A stretch of DNA of 64,000 nucleotides from Rhodobiaceae bacterium. GTDB lineage: Bacteria > Pseudomonadota > Alphaproteobacteria > Rhizobiales > Tepidamorphaceae. Shown in pieces: positions 17,926-27,274 of this stretch. The position numbers were made by a program, and so were the translations under genes. The first letter of the stretch is position 1, and every line of letters begins with the position of its first letter. The notes beneath the pieces are model-generated. The model did no database searches, was not told the DNA's origin, and saw only the letters and a program-made list of their open reading frames with translations. The stretch spans positions 1 through 64,000 of the forward strand of contig JACKJP010000009.1 of assembly GCA_020637895.1 (NCBI GenBank), in the 5' to 3' direction.

Positions 17926-19495
17926 CGCCCTCGCGGTCCAGCACCGCGACCGTTTCATTATAGAGGGCTTCGGCGGCCGCCGGGGTGTCACCGACACACA
18001 GCACGCCGAGCTTGCCGTGTTCGGACAGCGCCCCGATCAGGTGAAACACGACGCCCGTCTGCACGGCGGTATGGAAATGCAGTCCGTTTTCAACCGCGAT
18101 GTCGATGAGGTCTTCCGGCGTCAGCCCGCGATATTGCGGCGCCTCCAGCGTGTCCGAGGCCCGATAGAAGCGTTCCTGCCCATTGGCGGCGCGGTAAGTG
18201 CCGGTGGCGGGGTCATACACCCCGTCTGTCAGAAAGTTCAGCATCTGGAAGGGATGGGTCGTGCCGCCCTTCCGAAGGTTGATCTCGATGGCGTAGTGCT
18301 CCCAGCGGTCGCCCTTCCTGACTGACATGAAGTCAACGCCAAACCTGCCGAGTACGCCTTTGGATCTCAGGACCTCCGCGACTTTCAGGCCGGCGTCCTG
18401 GATATCGAGCCGGTATGCCTTGTCGGCAGGGAAGCGGCACCCTTTGAAAATCTGGCCGGAAGGGCCGCCCGTGACCTGATCGTGGGTCGAGACGATATCG
18501 ATATGGCCGGTCGGATCGATGCGGTACTGGGCGGACGGCGATTCCTTGATTTCGCCTTCGACGAACGCTTCGACGATCGCGCCCATCAGGTTGATCTTGG
18601 ATTCGAATTCTCCCCAGTTCATCCCTTCGGCGATGAAGGCCAGTTTCGGAAGCCTGTCGAATACCCATCTGGAAAGGTCGCCATCGTCTGGGGCGTCACG
18701 AAAATCGAATATCGCGTTGCCTTCGCCGGAAAACCCGTCATTGAGCTTGACGACGGCACGAACCATTTCGGGATTTCGGCGTTTCAATGCCGCCAGCGCC
18801 TCGGCAATTGAAACGGCATCGCCGAGGTTTTCAAAACCATCTGGCATCGCGATGCCTGCCTCGCGGAATGCCAAGCGCGATCCACTCTTGCTGCCGATTT
18901 CGAGCAGGTCAGGATCGCAACCGTAGATCGGAATGCCCAACCGAACGGCAAGGCTTCGCTCCAGCGCGGAGACGTTGAAGCAGGTCATATGCGCGCGGGC
19001 AGGGTCAACGATCGCCTGCCGGATGCGTTCGACCAGCCGCGGCCGATCGAGGATTTTTGCCGTCAGCGGCTGGTCCGACCCATCATGACAGGCGAGCAGA
19101 GTGAGCCTGCGATAGGCGTGGTTGCGCGGAACACCGGGCAGCAGATGCAGATAGTAGTCGATCACGGACGGCGGGATCGGTTCGCTGGTGACATAGATGA
19201 CGTGGGCATTGGGATAGCGCAGCAGCATCAGGAGACACAGCATGCGCTGTTCATACTGATTGACGCCGGAAATCTTGGCGAGCACTTCCCGGTCAAGGCT
19301 GAGGCTCGGCAGGATCAGGATCGTGCGCGGCGCAGCGTCGTCGGCAAAGACCGCGCGAAACTGGTCGGCGAATCCTGCCTGCAATGTCCTGAAGATTTCA
19401 GCCTCTGTCTGGCTGCCCGCCAGCTCTTGCGCGATTTCCCGTTTGCCCATGGCTCGAACCGTGTGCTGATTGCTTTGCCGATTGATGTCAATCAA
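17915..19495 (-). CDS. peptide ligase PGM1-related ATP-grasp protein
   Basis: A 526-residue protein resembling the PGM1-related family, named for the pheganomycin peptide ligase. An N-terminal domain (PSLSLDREVLAKISGVNQYEQRM) precedes an ATP-grasp core with AVVKLNDGFSGEG (nucleotide-binding lysine and glycine loop) and a metal site near YAIEINLRKGGTTHPF. The PGM1 C-terminal domain follows. The family probably activates a carboxylate as acyl phosphate and joins it to an amine. No peptide precursor or export gene is seen nearby, so the product cannot be named. An alternative ATG lies 15 codons in (MGKREIAQ). Confidence 0.72.
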   Translation of the reverse strand: MIDINRQSNQHTVRAMGKREIAQELAGSQTEAEIFRTLQAGFADQFRAVFADDAAPRTILILPSLSLDREVLAKISGVNQYEQRMLCLLMLLRYPNAHVIYVTSEPIPPSVIDYYLHLLPGVPRNHAYRRLTLLACHDGSDQPLTAKILDRPRLVERIRQAIVDPARAHMTCFNVSALERSLAVRLGIPIYGCDPDLLEIGSKSGSRLAFREAGIAMPDGFENLGDAVSIAEALAALKRRNPEMVRAVVKLNDGFSGEGNAIFDFRDAPDDGDLSRWVFDRLPKLAFIAEGMNWGEFESKINLMGAIVEAFVEGEIKESPSAQYRIDPTGHIDIVSTHDQVTGGPSGQIFKGCRFPADKAYRLDIQDAGLKVAEVLRSKGVLGRFGVDFMSVRKGDRWEHYAIEINLRKGGTTHPFQMLNFLTDGVYDPATGTYRAANGQERFYRASDTLEAPQYRGLTPEDLIDIAVENGLHFHTAVQTGVVFHLIGALSEHGKLGVLCVGDTPAAAEALYNETVAVLDREGARA

Positions 19496-19554
19496 GCATA
19501 AGCGGCGTTCCTAGGCGATGGCGCTCGTCAATTTGGTCGATTAGTCTCCCGGCC

Positions 19555-19905
19555 ATGACGACGAAAACGATTAGCCTCTGGCGGCCTGTCGGCCCGGCGG
19601 AACTTAAGCTCATTGAAGAGAGCGGGATGAAGGCGTTTCCGCCGCGCCTGCCCGAGCAGCCGATATTCTATCCGGTGACCAGCGAGGAATATGCCGTGAA
19701 GATCGCCCGCGACTGGAACGTGCCTGCAAGCGGTACAGGCTATGTCACGCGTTTTGAGGTGCGGTCGGATTACCTGTCGCAGTACCAGGTACAGGAAGCC
19801 GGCGGGCAGGCGCATCTGGAATACTGGATACCGGCAGAAGATATGGACGCGTTCAATGCGGCGATCGTCGGCAAGATCGAAGTTGTGCGGTCATTCGGAA
19901 TATAG
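19555..19905 (+). CDS. small conserved protein often labelled ADP-ribosylation/crystallin J1
   Basis: A 116-residue soluble protein beginning with the LWRPVGPAELKLIEESG stretch typical of a widespread small family that is often given the label ADP-ribosylation/crystallin J1 without proof. Other marks are AFPPRLPEQPIFYPVTSEEYA and RDWNVPASGTGYVTRFEV. No catalytic residues can be assigned. It starts in the 59-base gap divergent from the PGM1-like gene and lies 12 bases before the DUF805 gene, so they may be co-transcribed. Confidence 0.65.
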   Translation: MTTKTISLWRPVGPAELKLIEESGMKAFPPRLPEQPIFYPVTSEEYAVKIARDWNVPASGTGYVTRFEVRSDYLSQYQVQEAGGQAHLEYWIPAEDMDAFNAAIVGKIEVVRSFGI

Positions 19906-19917
19906 TCGGGGGATTTC

Positions 19918-20499
19918 ATGAAAGCGCTGCCGTCAATCAGCGAGAGTCTGCGGAATGTCGCGAACTTTTCAGGTCGCCAGTCCCGGGACCGCTTCTGGCC
20001 TTACGCGCTCATCCTCTTCGTCGTAGAAACGGCGGTCATGATGATGGCGTTCGCGCCGGAATTCATTGCGAGCTTCCAGCGCATCCAGCAATTCGCGATC
20101 GACAATCCTGACAAGGTGACGGTGCAAGGCGGCCGAGGGCAACAGACCGTCACTGTTCACGGTAACTATTCGGAATTATGGCCGGATTTTGACTATCTTG
20201 TAACGGTGATTGCCGTGGTCATGGGCGTTTTCACAGTTCTTTATGCTGCGGCGGTCGTGCGGCGGCTCCACGATACCGGCCGGAGTGGGTTTTGGGGTCT
20301 GTTGCCGCTGGTTTTCCTGCCGTTGCCGTTCTATCTCGTGCCGCGCTTCTTCAGCGACAGCATGCCCGATCTGATCTGGGTGCTGCCGCTTATCGTCAAC
20401 AACCTGCTCTATGTCGCAGCTCTGATCTTCCTGATTTACCTGCTTACGCGTGATGGCGTGGACGGCGAGAACCGCTACGGCCCGCAGCCTGTCGCATAG
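19918..20499 (+). CDS. DUF805 family membrane protein
   Basis: A 193-residue protein with the DUF805 hallmarks: FSGRQSRDRFWPY near the N-terminus and the RRLHDTGRSGFWGLLPL loop between helices. About four transmembrane segments. A soluble insertion of roughly 45 residues (about 53-95) separates the first and second helix, longer than usual. Function of the family is unknown. Preceded closely by the 116-residue gene. Confidence 0.8.
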   Translation: MKALPSISESLRNVANFSGRQSRDRFWPYALILFVVETAVMMMAFAPEFIASFQRIQQFAIDNPDKVTVQGGRGQQTVTVHGNYSELWPDFDYLVTVIAVVMGVFTVLYAAAVVRRLHDTGRSGFWGLLPLVFLPLPFYLVPRFFSDSMPDLIWVLPLIVNNLLYVAALIFLIYLLTRDGVDGENRYGPQPVA

Positions 20500-20516
20500 G
20501 CGATTTCTGAGGGATT

Positions 20517-21926
20517 TTATTCTAGCAGGCTGTCGGCCGATGCAGCGGACGAAGCTGCTGCAAATGTGCGTTTCTCATAGGCGCGCAGCCAGATGGCGAC
20601 GAGGACTGCCGAGGCAATGATCGCCGATAACATCAGATAGAGCGGCTCCAGGCCGACGCGGGTCGCCATTTCGATCCCGAGGATCGGTCCGATGGTGCCG
20701 CCGATATCCCCGAAGAGCTGGAAGGTTGCTGCGGCTGGCCCATGCTGGCGCTCACCGGCCGCATCGCCAAGCAGGGCCATCATCGGCATCGTGACGCTGT
20801 TGTAGGAAAGGCCCGTGACGACGGCGCCAAGAAGCATGACGGGCAGTGTCTGTGCGAGGCCTAGGATGACGAACCCCAGCGCGAGGCCGAGCAGCGAAGG
20901 GATGAGCGGCGTCGAGCGCAATTTGATGGCATCGATGGCGCGACCCATCATGATGGCGCTGAGCGCCGCCACCCCCATCATCACGGCCATCAGCAGGCCG
21001 GACGTTCCCTGGGCGCCCATGCCCGCAATCGAGATATTTCGCTCCTGTGCAAGCAACACGAGGGTGCAGAGAATGACGCCCTGAACCGTCATGAAGATCA
21101 GCATGTTAAAGCACCAGGCGGAGGCGAGCGCCGGCAGGTTGGGAGAGCGCAGGAGCGCGCGTATTCCATAGGCCGTGTCGCCGGTGGAAGGCGAAACGCC
21201 CGTTTGGAGCGGCTTGGCCGTGCCGCGAGGCAGAAACAGCAGGGCGACGATGCCGCCGACACAGCTCACCACAGCGCCCGAAAGAAAGGCGGCGTTGTCG
21301 GTATAGAGATCGGCGAGAAGGCCCCCGACCACCACGCCGCTCGGCACGGCCGTGTTCATGGCAATGCGGACGGCGGCAGTCTTTCGGCCACGATTTCCGC
21401 GATCCGAATAGCTGAGAACGGCTGCCTGTGCCCCGACGAGCAGGAAGCCCATGCCGATGCCGTGGACGAAACGCGAGCCGAGCAGGATCCACGCCGGATA
21501 GCTGGTCGACAATGCGAAGTTGAAACCGAGCATCCCGACGGTTTCGATGAACATCGCAAGTGCAAGCAGTAAGCGAGGCCCAAGCAGGTGGAAGAGGTGG
21601 CCGGCCGGCAGGTTGAAGAACAGTCGGGCGATGCGGTTTGACGCGAGGATCAGACCGACCATGAAGGCAGGAATGCCAAGATCGAGTCCGAGCGCCGGCA
21701 TGATTGGAAACACCAGTCCGCCACCAAGGCCGCCGAAGAAGGTGATGATGGCGACGAGCGTGGTTACGGGCAGGGCGGTCAAGACATGTATATCCGTTGT
21801 GCGGTGCCCGCAGCGCAGGTCTCGGCGCGCTGGAAGGCTGGCGCGGGACTTTTGGCTAGGTGCCGTGGCCGGTTGGAAGCACGGCCAGTGACCGGATAGC
21901 GAGGCGGGCGGCCTCTGGGTCGTCAA
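20517..21926 (-). CDS. MFS transporter
   Basis: A major facilitator of about 12 helices. The first 48 residues of the open frame from 21926 are Arg/Pro-rich and do not look like an MFS start. A TTG at 21782 would begin just before the first helix (TTLVAIITFFGGLGGG) and is a credible real start. Substrate unknown. It has the general look of a drug or metabolite exporter, including the YSDRGNRGRKTAAVRIAMN loop. Single gene between DUF805 (convergent) and the aldo-keto reductase. Confidence 0.75.
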   Translation of the reverse strand: MTTQRPPASLSGHWPCFQPATAPSQKSRASLPARRDLRCGHRTTDIHVLTALPVTTLVAIITFFGGLGGGLVFPIMPALGLDLGIPAFMVGLILASNRIARLFFNLPAGHLFHLLGPRLLLALAMFIETVGMLGFNFALSTSYPAWILLGSRFVHGIGMGFLLVGAQAAVLSYSDRGNRGRKTAAVRIAMNTAVPSGVVVGGLLADLYTDNAAFLSGAVVSCVGGIVALLFLPRGTAKPLQTGVSPSTGDTAYGIRALLRSPNLPALASAWCFNMLIFMTVQGVILCTLVLLAQERNISIAGMGAQGTSGLLMAVMMGVAALSAIMMGRAIDAIKLRSTPLIPSLLGLALGFVILGLAQTLPVMLLGAVVTGLSYNSVTMPMMALLGDAAGERQHGPAAATFQLFGDIGGTIGPILGIEMATRVGLEPLYLMLSAIIASAVLVAIWLRAYEKRTFAAASSAASADSLLE

Positions 21927-21979
21927 TCAGTCATGCACCCGCCGGATCACAGGATCAAGCACAGAAGTTGAACCGCCGT

Positions 21980-22930
21980 TCAGCGACTGGCGCCATCCAG
22001 GAGCTCAAGGTCGTCCGGATCGAGTTTGAGTGTTGCTGCGCGGGCGAAGCTATCGACATGGCCGATGCTGGTGGCGCTCGCGATCGGCGCGGTTATCCCG
22101 GGCTGCGCCATCAGCCAGGCGAGTGCGATCTCTGCCTGTGTCGCACCATGCCGGTTGGCTGCGGTCTGGAGCGCGTCAAGGATCGCAATCCCCCGGTCGT
22201 CTAGATATTTCTCCACGCCAGCGCCGCGCGCCGATTTTCCCAGATCCGCCTTTGAGCGATATTTGCCCGTCAAGAAACCGGCCGCGAGTGCAAAGTATGG
22301 GACAACACCCAGATTCTCCCGGATGCAAAGGTCGCGCAGTGGTCCTTCGAACGGCATCCGGCTGTAGAGATTGTAGCCCGGCTGGAGCGCCTGATAGAGC
22401 GGCAGGCCATGCTTGACGGAAACGCGCAGCGCATCCTCCAATTGCGTGGCGTCATGGTTCGAGGCACCGATGACGCCGACCTTGCCGGCCCTGATGAGGC
22501 GGTCATATGCCTCCAGCGTCTCCTGAAACGGCGTATCCGGGTCAAACCAGTGAGAAAAATACAGGTCGATCTTCTCGATACCCAGGCGCGAGAGCGAGTC
22601 CTCGGCAGCCTGGGCGATCCAGCGCGCGGAAAGGCCTTTGCGGTCGCCACCCAGATCAGACGCGACCTTTGTGAAAATGACGACCCTGTCGCGCATCCCC
22701 GGGCGCGCCTTGAGCCATTTTCCGATGATGGTTTCGGATTCGCCGCCCTTGTGGCCCGGCACCCAGCGTGAATAGGAATCGGCGGTATCGATGGCGTTGA
22801 AGCCCTGATCGATAAAGGCATCCAGAACCGCGAAGCTTTCTTTTTCATCGATGGTCCAGCCGAACACATTTCCGCCGAGCACGATGGGTGCAACGGTGAG
22901 GTCGGTTTTACCCAAATTGCGCTTTTCCAA
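21980..22930 (-). CDS. aldo/keto reductase
   Basis: A 316-residue TIM-barrel NADPH oxidoreductase. The catalytic tetrad is visible: Asp and Tyr in IDTADSYSRW, Lys in IFTKVASD and His in YFSHWFD. The C-terminal part has the cofactor-binding pattern (GASNHDATQLEDAL and ALAWLMAQPGITAPIASATS). Closest in style to the YajO/Tas branch. The start is a TTG at 22930, preceded by AAAGGA, and no better ATG is near. Physiological substrate unknown. It is divergent from the osmoprotectant operon. Confidence 0.85.
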   Translation of the reverse strand: MEKRNLGKTDLTVAPIVLGGNVFGWTIDEKESFAVLDAFIDQGFNAIDTADSYSRWVPGHKGGESETIIGKWLKARPGMRDRVVIFTKVASDLGGDRKGLSARWIAQAAEDSLSRLGIEKIDLYFSHWFDPDTPFQETLEAYDRLIRAGKVGVIGASNHDATQLEDALRVSVKHGLPLYQALQPGYNLYSRMPFEGPLRDLCIRENLGVVPYFALAAGFLTGKYRSKADLGKSARGAGVEKYLDDRGIAILDALQTAANRHGATQAEIALAWLMAQPGITAPIASATSIGHVDSFARAATLKLDPDDLELLDGASR

Positions 22931-23151
22931 GGCGAGGTCCTTTCGATAATCGGGCTGACGGAACGCTCGCGGTAACGTGTTCTTGTTATTGTTGGTTCGC
23001 GGCGGCTAGGCTGTAGCGCAAGACTCAACGACCGCCGCCTCCGTGGCGGACGGCCATTGTGACCAAGCATTGGCCGGCAATGCAAGGGAACCGGTTGGGC
23101 GCTTCGCGCGCTATACCGCTATCCGGAAATCGGCTGAGAGGGGAATCTGAC

Positions 23152-24057
23152 GTGAAAAGAATTGCTGTGGCGCTTGCCGCCTTGGTGCTGTCGGTCGCCA
23201 ATGCGTCGGCCGATGATGTTGTTGTTTCGTCCAAGATTGACACTGAGGGCGGTGTCCTTGGCAACATGATTCTGGAAGTTCTTGAGGCCAACGACATTCC
23301 TGTTGTCGGCAAGGTGCAACTTGGCGGAACACCGATTGTGAGAGAGGCGATTACCGCCGGTGAGATCGACATCTATCCGGAATATACAGGCAATGCGGCG
23401 TTCTTCTTCAACGAAGCCGACAGCGATGTCTGGAAAGACCGTGAGGCAGGCTACAAACGCGCGGCCGAACTCGACCTGAAGGCCAACAACATCGTCTGGT
23501 TGGCGCCCGCGCCCGCCAACAACACGTGGGCGATCGCCGTGCGAAAGGAAATCGCAGAAGCCAACAATCTCAAGACCATGAGCGATCTGGGCAAATTCGT
23601 TGCCGGCGGCGGAAATATCAAGCTCGCCGGGTCGTCAGAGTTCGTGAACTCTGAAGCAGCGCTCCCGGCTTTCCAGACAACCTATGGGTTCAAGCTCTCG
23701 TCAGAGCAACTCGTCATTCTGTCGGGTGGCGATACCGCGGCGACGATTGCCGCTGCCGCCCGCCAGACCAGCGGCGTCAACGCCGCAATGGTCTACGGTA
23801 CGGATGGCGGCATCGAGCCGTCCGGTCTGGTGGTGATGGAAGACGACAAGAATGTTCAACCGGTCTACCGGCCAGCGCCGATCGTTCGCCGGGAGGTATT
23901 GGAACAGCATCCGTCAATCGTGAAGATTCTCGAACCGGTATTTGCCAAGCTTGATCTTGAGACGTTGCAGAAGCTGAACGGACGCGTTCAGGTCGGTGGC
24001 GAGGCGGCGAAGAATGTCGCGCATGATTATCTGAAGAGCGAAGGGCTGATCAAATAG
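23152..24057 (+). CDS. glycine betaine/osmoprotectant ABC transporter substrate-binding protein (OsmF/OpuAC type)
   Basis: About 301 residues from the GTG at 23152, which follows GAGAGGGGAA. That start gives a clean signal peptide (about residues 1-21, ending NASA). The OpuAC-type fold is shown by GGVLGNMILEVLEAND, EAITAGEIDIYPEYTGNA and the aromatic-rich binding loops. It captures a compatible solute in the periplasm and delivers it to the permeases encoded next. It is the first gene of a four-gene operon with 1-base to ATGA spacings. The 221-base region upstream, shared with the aldo-keto reductase, should hold its promoter. Confidence 0.88.
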   Translation: MKRIAVALAALVLSVANASADDVVVSSKIDTEGGVLGNMILEVLEANDIPVVGKVQLGGTPIVREAITAGEIDIYPEYTGNAAFFFNEADSDVWKDREAGYKRAAELDLKANNIVWLAPAPANNTWAIAVRKEIAEANNLKTMSDLGKFVAGGGNIKLAGSSEFVNSEAALPAFQTTYGFKLSSEQLVILSGGDTAATIAAAARQTSGVNAAMVYGTDGGIEPSGLVVMEDDKNVQPVYRPAPIVRREVLEQHPSIVKILEPVFAKLDLETLQKLNGRVQVGGEAAKNVAHDYLKSEGLIK

Positions 24058-24058
24058 C

Positions 24059-25258
24059 GTGGCGAACGAATTCGCCTTGGATGCCATAGCCGGTAGCAGG
24101 AGGCTGATTGACCGGCTGGGGATGATCGTTGCCGTCATAGCAGCCTGCGGCATCGCCTTGCCGTTCGCGACGTTTCGCGCCAACCGCATTGTCGCGGGTG
24201 AAGCGCTGTCCGTCCTTCAGGCGCTTCCCGCAGTCCAGTTGGCCATGTTTCTCGTGGTCGTGCTCATCGCAACGGGAACTGTGCTGCTCTCAAAACGGCT
24301 GCCTTACAGGCTGGCGGCAGGTTGTGCAGGTCTGTTGTGCGTACTGGTGGCGATGGGCGTTTCGGCCACATACCTGAGCCCGCCTGAGAGTGCAGCCGCC
24401 AGAGTGGGCCCGGCGGCCGGCTTCTGGCTTCTTGTCGCGGCGTTTGCACTCTCGCTTACCGATACGCTGGCGCGATGGCGGCTAAGTCCCTATCGCAGGC
24501 TGATCGCGCTTGCGCTTGCCGCCTGCGTGCTGGCAGCGCTCCTGGGGAGCGGCCTGTGGGGCGAGGTTTCCATCCTGAAGGAATATGCCGTGCGGCGTGA
24601 CCGCTTCTGGGAGGAAGCGGCAAGACATGTGGCGCTTGCGTTTTCGTCGCTGGCGGCCGCGGTTGTCGCGGGTGTGCCGCTCGGCGTCGTTTGCTATCGT
24701 GTTGCTTCCGTCAGGCAGCCGCTGCTGAATGTTCTCAACATCATTCAGACGATCCCTTCGATCGCGCTGTTCGGGATTCTCATTCCGCCGCTCGCGTGGC
24801 TCGCTGCCAATGCACCACTCGCGTCGGAGCTTGGCATATCGGGAATAGGTGCGGCTCCGGCGCTGATAGCGCTTTTCGGCTACGCGCTGCTACCTGTCGT
24901 CACGAACACGCTTGCCGGACTGAACGGCGTCCCGGAGGCAACGCGTGATGCAGCCCTCGGCATGGGGATGACAGATGGACAGAAATTCCTTCGCGTTGAA
25001 TTGCCGCTGGCGTTTCCGGTAATTCTGACCGGCATCCGGATCGTACTGGTCCAGAATATCGGACTTGCCACGATCGCCGCCCTTATTGGTGGCGGAGGTT
25101 TCGGCGTCTTCGTGTTCCAGGGGATGGGACAGACGGCCATCGACCTCATCCTTCTGGGGGCGTTGCCGACGGTCTTTCTTTCCTTCGCAGCGGCGGTGGT
25201 GCTCGATGCGCTTGTTGAACTGAGCGCGCGGCGCGGCAATGCAAGGTCAGCGGCATGA
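24059..25258 (+). CDS. osmoprotectant ABC transporter permease (first)
   Basis: A 399-residue permease starting with GTG one base after the previous stop. The first half holds four or five extra hydrophobic segments before the standard permease core, a layout seen in YehY-like proteins. The EAA loop is visible as DAALGMGMTDGQKFLRVELP. It overlaps the ATPase gene by an ATGA. Together with 26187-26924 it forms the membrane channel. Confidence 0.87.
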   Translation: MANEFALDAIAGSRRLIDRLGMIVAVIAACGIALPFATFRANRIVAGEALSVLQALPAVQLAMFLVVVLIATGTVLLSKRLPYRLAAGCAGLLCVLVAMGVSATYLSPPESAAARVGPAAGFWLLVAAFALSLTDTLARWRLSPYRRLIALALAACVLAALLGSGLWGEVSILKEYAVRRDRFWEEAARHVALAFSSLAAAVVAGVPLGVVCYRVASVRQPLLNVLNIIQTIPSIALFGILIPPLAWLAANAPLASELGISGIGAAPALIALFGYALLPVVTNTLAGLNGVPEATRDAALGMGMTDGQKFLRVELPLAFPVILTGIRIVLVQNIGLATIAALIGGGGFGVFVFQGMGQTAIDLILLGALPTVFLSFAAAVVLDALVELSARRGNARSAA

Positions 25259-26190
25259 TCGAAGCTGAACATCTCACGAAGCAATACGGCCCGGTGACCG
25301 TGGTCGATGACGTCTCGCTGGTCGTGCCGGCCCGGAAGGTTGCCGCGATTGTCGGCACGTCCGGCTCGGGTAAGACAACGCTACTGCGGATGATCAACCG
25401 TCTCGTCGAGCCGACTTCAGGCATTGTCCGGATCGATGGCGAGGATACCCGGACCATCGCCGCGCACGAGCTGCGCCGACGCATCGGATACGTGATCCAG
25501 GGGCATGGCCTGTTTCCGCATCGTACGGTCGCCCAGAACATCGCAACGGTCCCGCAGCTGTTGAAATGGAAGGCGAAGCGGATCGATGAGCGCGTCGACG
25601 AACTGCTTGAGCTCTTTCAGATGCCGCCGGCAGACTTTCGCCTGCGGATGCCGCATGAACTGTCGGGCGGGCAACAGCAAAGGGTCGGGGTTGCGCGTGC
25701 GCTGGCATCGGGCCCGAACCTCCTGTTGATGGACGAGCCATTCGGCGCCCTCGACCCGATCATACGAACCAAAGCCCAGGACGATCTGCTCGCCATTCAG
25801 CGGCGGTTCGACACCACCATCATTCTCGTAACGCACGACATGAACGAGGCAATACGGCTGGCGGACCTGATTGGCGTAATGGACGAGGGCAGGTTGCTCC
25901 AATATGGGCCGCCCGGCGAATTGATCGCCCGACCCGCCAGCCCCTTCATCGAGGCGCTTCTCGGTGCGCACGAAGGTCCGTTTCAGCTGCTGTCGCTTAT
26001 TACTGCCGGCGAACTTGCAGAACCAGGCGAGGCGGACGGGGAGCCTGTGGATGCGGAGAGCTCGGCGCGCGACGCATATGCGGACCTTCTGTGGTCCGGC
26101 CGCACCGCAGCGCCGGTTGAACGTCAGGGCGCGCCGGTGGGGAGGATTACGCTCGAGGCTCTTGCTGCCAGGGCCGCGAGGCCGTCATGA
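25255..26190 (+). CDS. osmoprotectant ABC transporter ATP-binding protein
   Basis: A 311-residue ABC ATPase of the OpuCA/ProV type. Walker A GTSGSGKTT, the signature LSGGQQQRVGVARAL and Walker B LLLMDEPFGALDP are all intact. A C-terminal extension of about 70 residues after residue 240 lacks a clear pair of CBS domains, so the usual ionic-strength sensor may be missing or reduced. Coupled to both permeases by ATGA overlaps. Confidence 0.9.
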   Translation: MIEAEHLTKQYGPVTVVDDVSLVVPARKVAAIVGTSGSGKTTLLRMINRLVEPTSGIVRIDGEDTRTIAAHELRRRIGYVIQGHGLFPHRTVAQNIATVPQLLKWKAKRIDERVDELLELFQMPPADFRLRMPHELSGGQQQRVGVARALASGPNLLLMDEPFGALDPIIRTKAQDDLLAIQRRFDTTIILVTHDMNEAIRLADLIGVMDEGRLLQYGPPGELIARPASPFIEALLGAHEGPFQLLSLITAGELAEPGEADGEPVDAESSARDAYADLLWSGRTAAPVERQGAPVGRITLEALAARAARPS

Positions 26191-26924
26191 CAAAGGTGGG
26201 CATTCTTGTCAGAACGGCGGTGCTGGCGTTGCTGATCTTCTTTCTGGCAAGACCGGGAGCCTTCGAGGCTCTTTTCGCGCCTCTTACCAAGCGCGGCGCG
26301 CCGCCGATCTATACTCAGGCCAATCTTCTCTACCTTGCGCTCAATCATCTGGCGCTCGTCGGGATTGCCGTGCTGGCGGCGGCTATCGTTTCGGTCGCGC
26401 TAGCGATCGTGGTCACCCGGCCGTCGGGGGAGGAATTCCTGCCCCTCTCGCGGGCGCTGGCGAATATCGGGCAGACCTTTCCGCCTGTCGCGGTTCTCGC
26501 TCTCGCCGTGCCAGCGCTTGGGTTCGGCGCCGCGCCGACATTCGTCGCCCTGTTTCTCTACGGGCTGCTGCCGGTGTTCGAAAACACGCTGACCGGACTT
26601 TCCACGCTGCCGCAGCCGGTAATGGAGGCCGCCCGCGGGATGGGTATGACGGACCGACAGATGCTTTTCCGGGTAGAGCTGCCGCTCGCCTTGCCGGTCA
26701 TCCTGGCCGGCATTCGACTGTCTGCAGTCATCGCAGTGGGCACGGCAACCATCGGTTCGACGGTCGCGGCCAGTACACTCGGGGAGGTGATTATTGCAGG
26801 CCTTCTGTCAAACAACCTTGCCTTCATCCTGCAAGGCGGTCTGGTCGTCGCGGCGATGGCGGTACTGATTTATGACGCGCTTCGATGGCTGGAGGGCAGG
26901 GTCGCGCAACCGAGTGCGTCGTAA
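26187..26924 (+). CDS. osmoprotectant ABC transporter permease (second)
   Basis: A 245-residue permease of the OpuCB/YehW class with about six helices and the EAA loop EAARGMGMTDRQMLFRVELP, closely similar to that of the first permease. Last gene of the osmoprotectant operon, coupled to the ATPase by ATGA. A 350-base gap with a strong hairpin at 27096-27122 follows. Confidence 0.87.
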   Translation: MTKVGILVRTAVLALLIFFLARPGAFEALFAPLTKRGAPPIYTQANLLYLALNHLALVGIAVLAAAIVSVALAIVVTRPSGEEFLPLSRALANIGQTFPPVAVLALAVPALGFGAAPTFVALFLYGLLPVFENTLTGLSTLPQPVMEAARGMGMTDRQMLFRVELPLALPVILAGIRLSAVIAVGTATIGSTVAASTLGEVIIAGLLSNNLAFILQGGLVVAAMAVLIYDALRWLEGRVAQPSAS

Positions 26925-27274
26925 GCAGGTGACGCTGCGACCACGCTGAAACAAACGACAATGGAAGTTGAACGACGGCCAATGCAGGGATGAGGAACAT
27001 TCGATGCGTCTGGCAGTTGTTATGCCGATGGATGTACCCCACCCCGAACCCCCGAGCATCCATCACCCGGAGCGTCTGCCCGTTGAACGCTCCCCAAAGG
27101 CCGGCCCAGAGGGTCGGCCTTTCGCATTTCCGTTGGTCTGGTTGCTTGAAGGCGGCTGTTGACCTGAATATGTTGGCTTTGCTGACTATGTGCCTGCAAA
27201 CGATTGTCTGGCGTCTGCCGCATTCGTTCGTCACGGCAGGCGGCGACATCAGATATTCGAGAAGTTCCTGAAAT
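26925..27274. other. intergenic gap with hairpin, promoter region of the MBL gene
   Basis: No convincing gene was seen here. The left part ends in the hairpin at 27096-27122. The right part (27123-27274) contains two half-sites of the TGTTG type at 27157 and 27171 that do not form the regulon palindrome, and a loose GC-rich inverted repeat around 27210-27245. It probably carries the promoter for the gene at 27275. Confidence 0.5.
27096..27122 (+). terminator. hairpin terminator after the osmoprotectant operon
   Basis: Twelve-base stem AAAGGCCGGCCC pairing with GGGTCGGCCTTT through one G-U pair, three-base loop AGA. The 3' arm ends in TTT. Lies 171 bases after the last transporter gene, so it may instead end an unseen short transcript. 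Confidence 0.6.

Noticed and set aside
27157..27175. TGTTGACC and TGTTGG near 27157 and 27171 as a further regulon operator
   Set aside because: They are direct, not inverted, and lack the 6-4-6 spacing. Probably chance.
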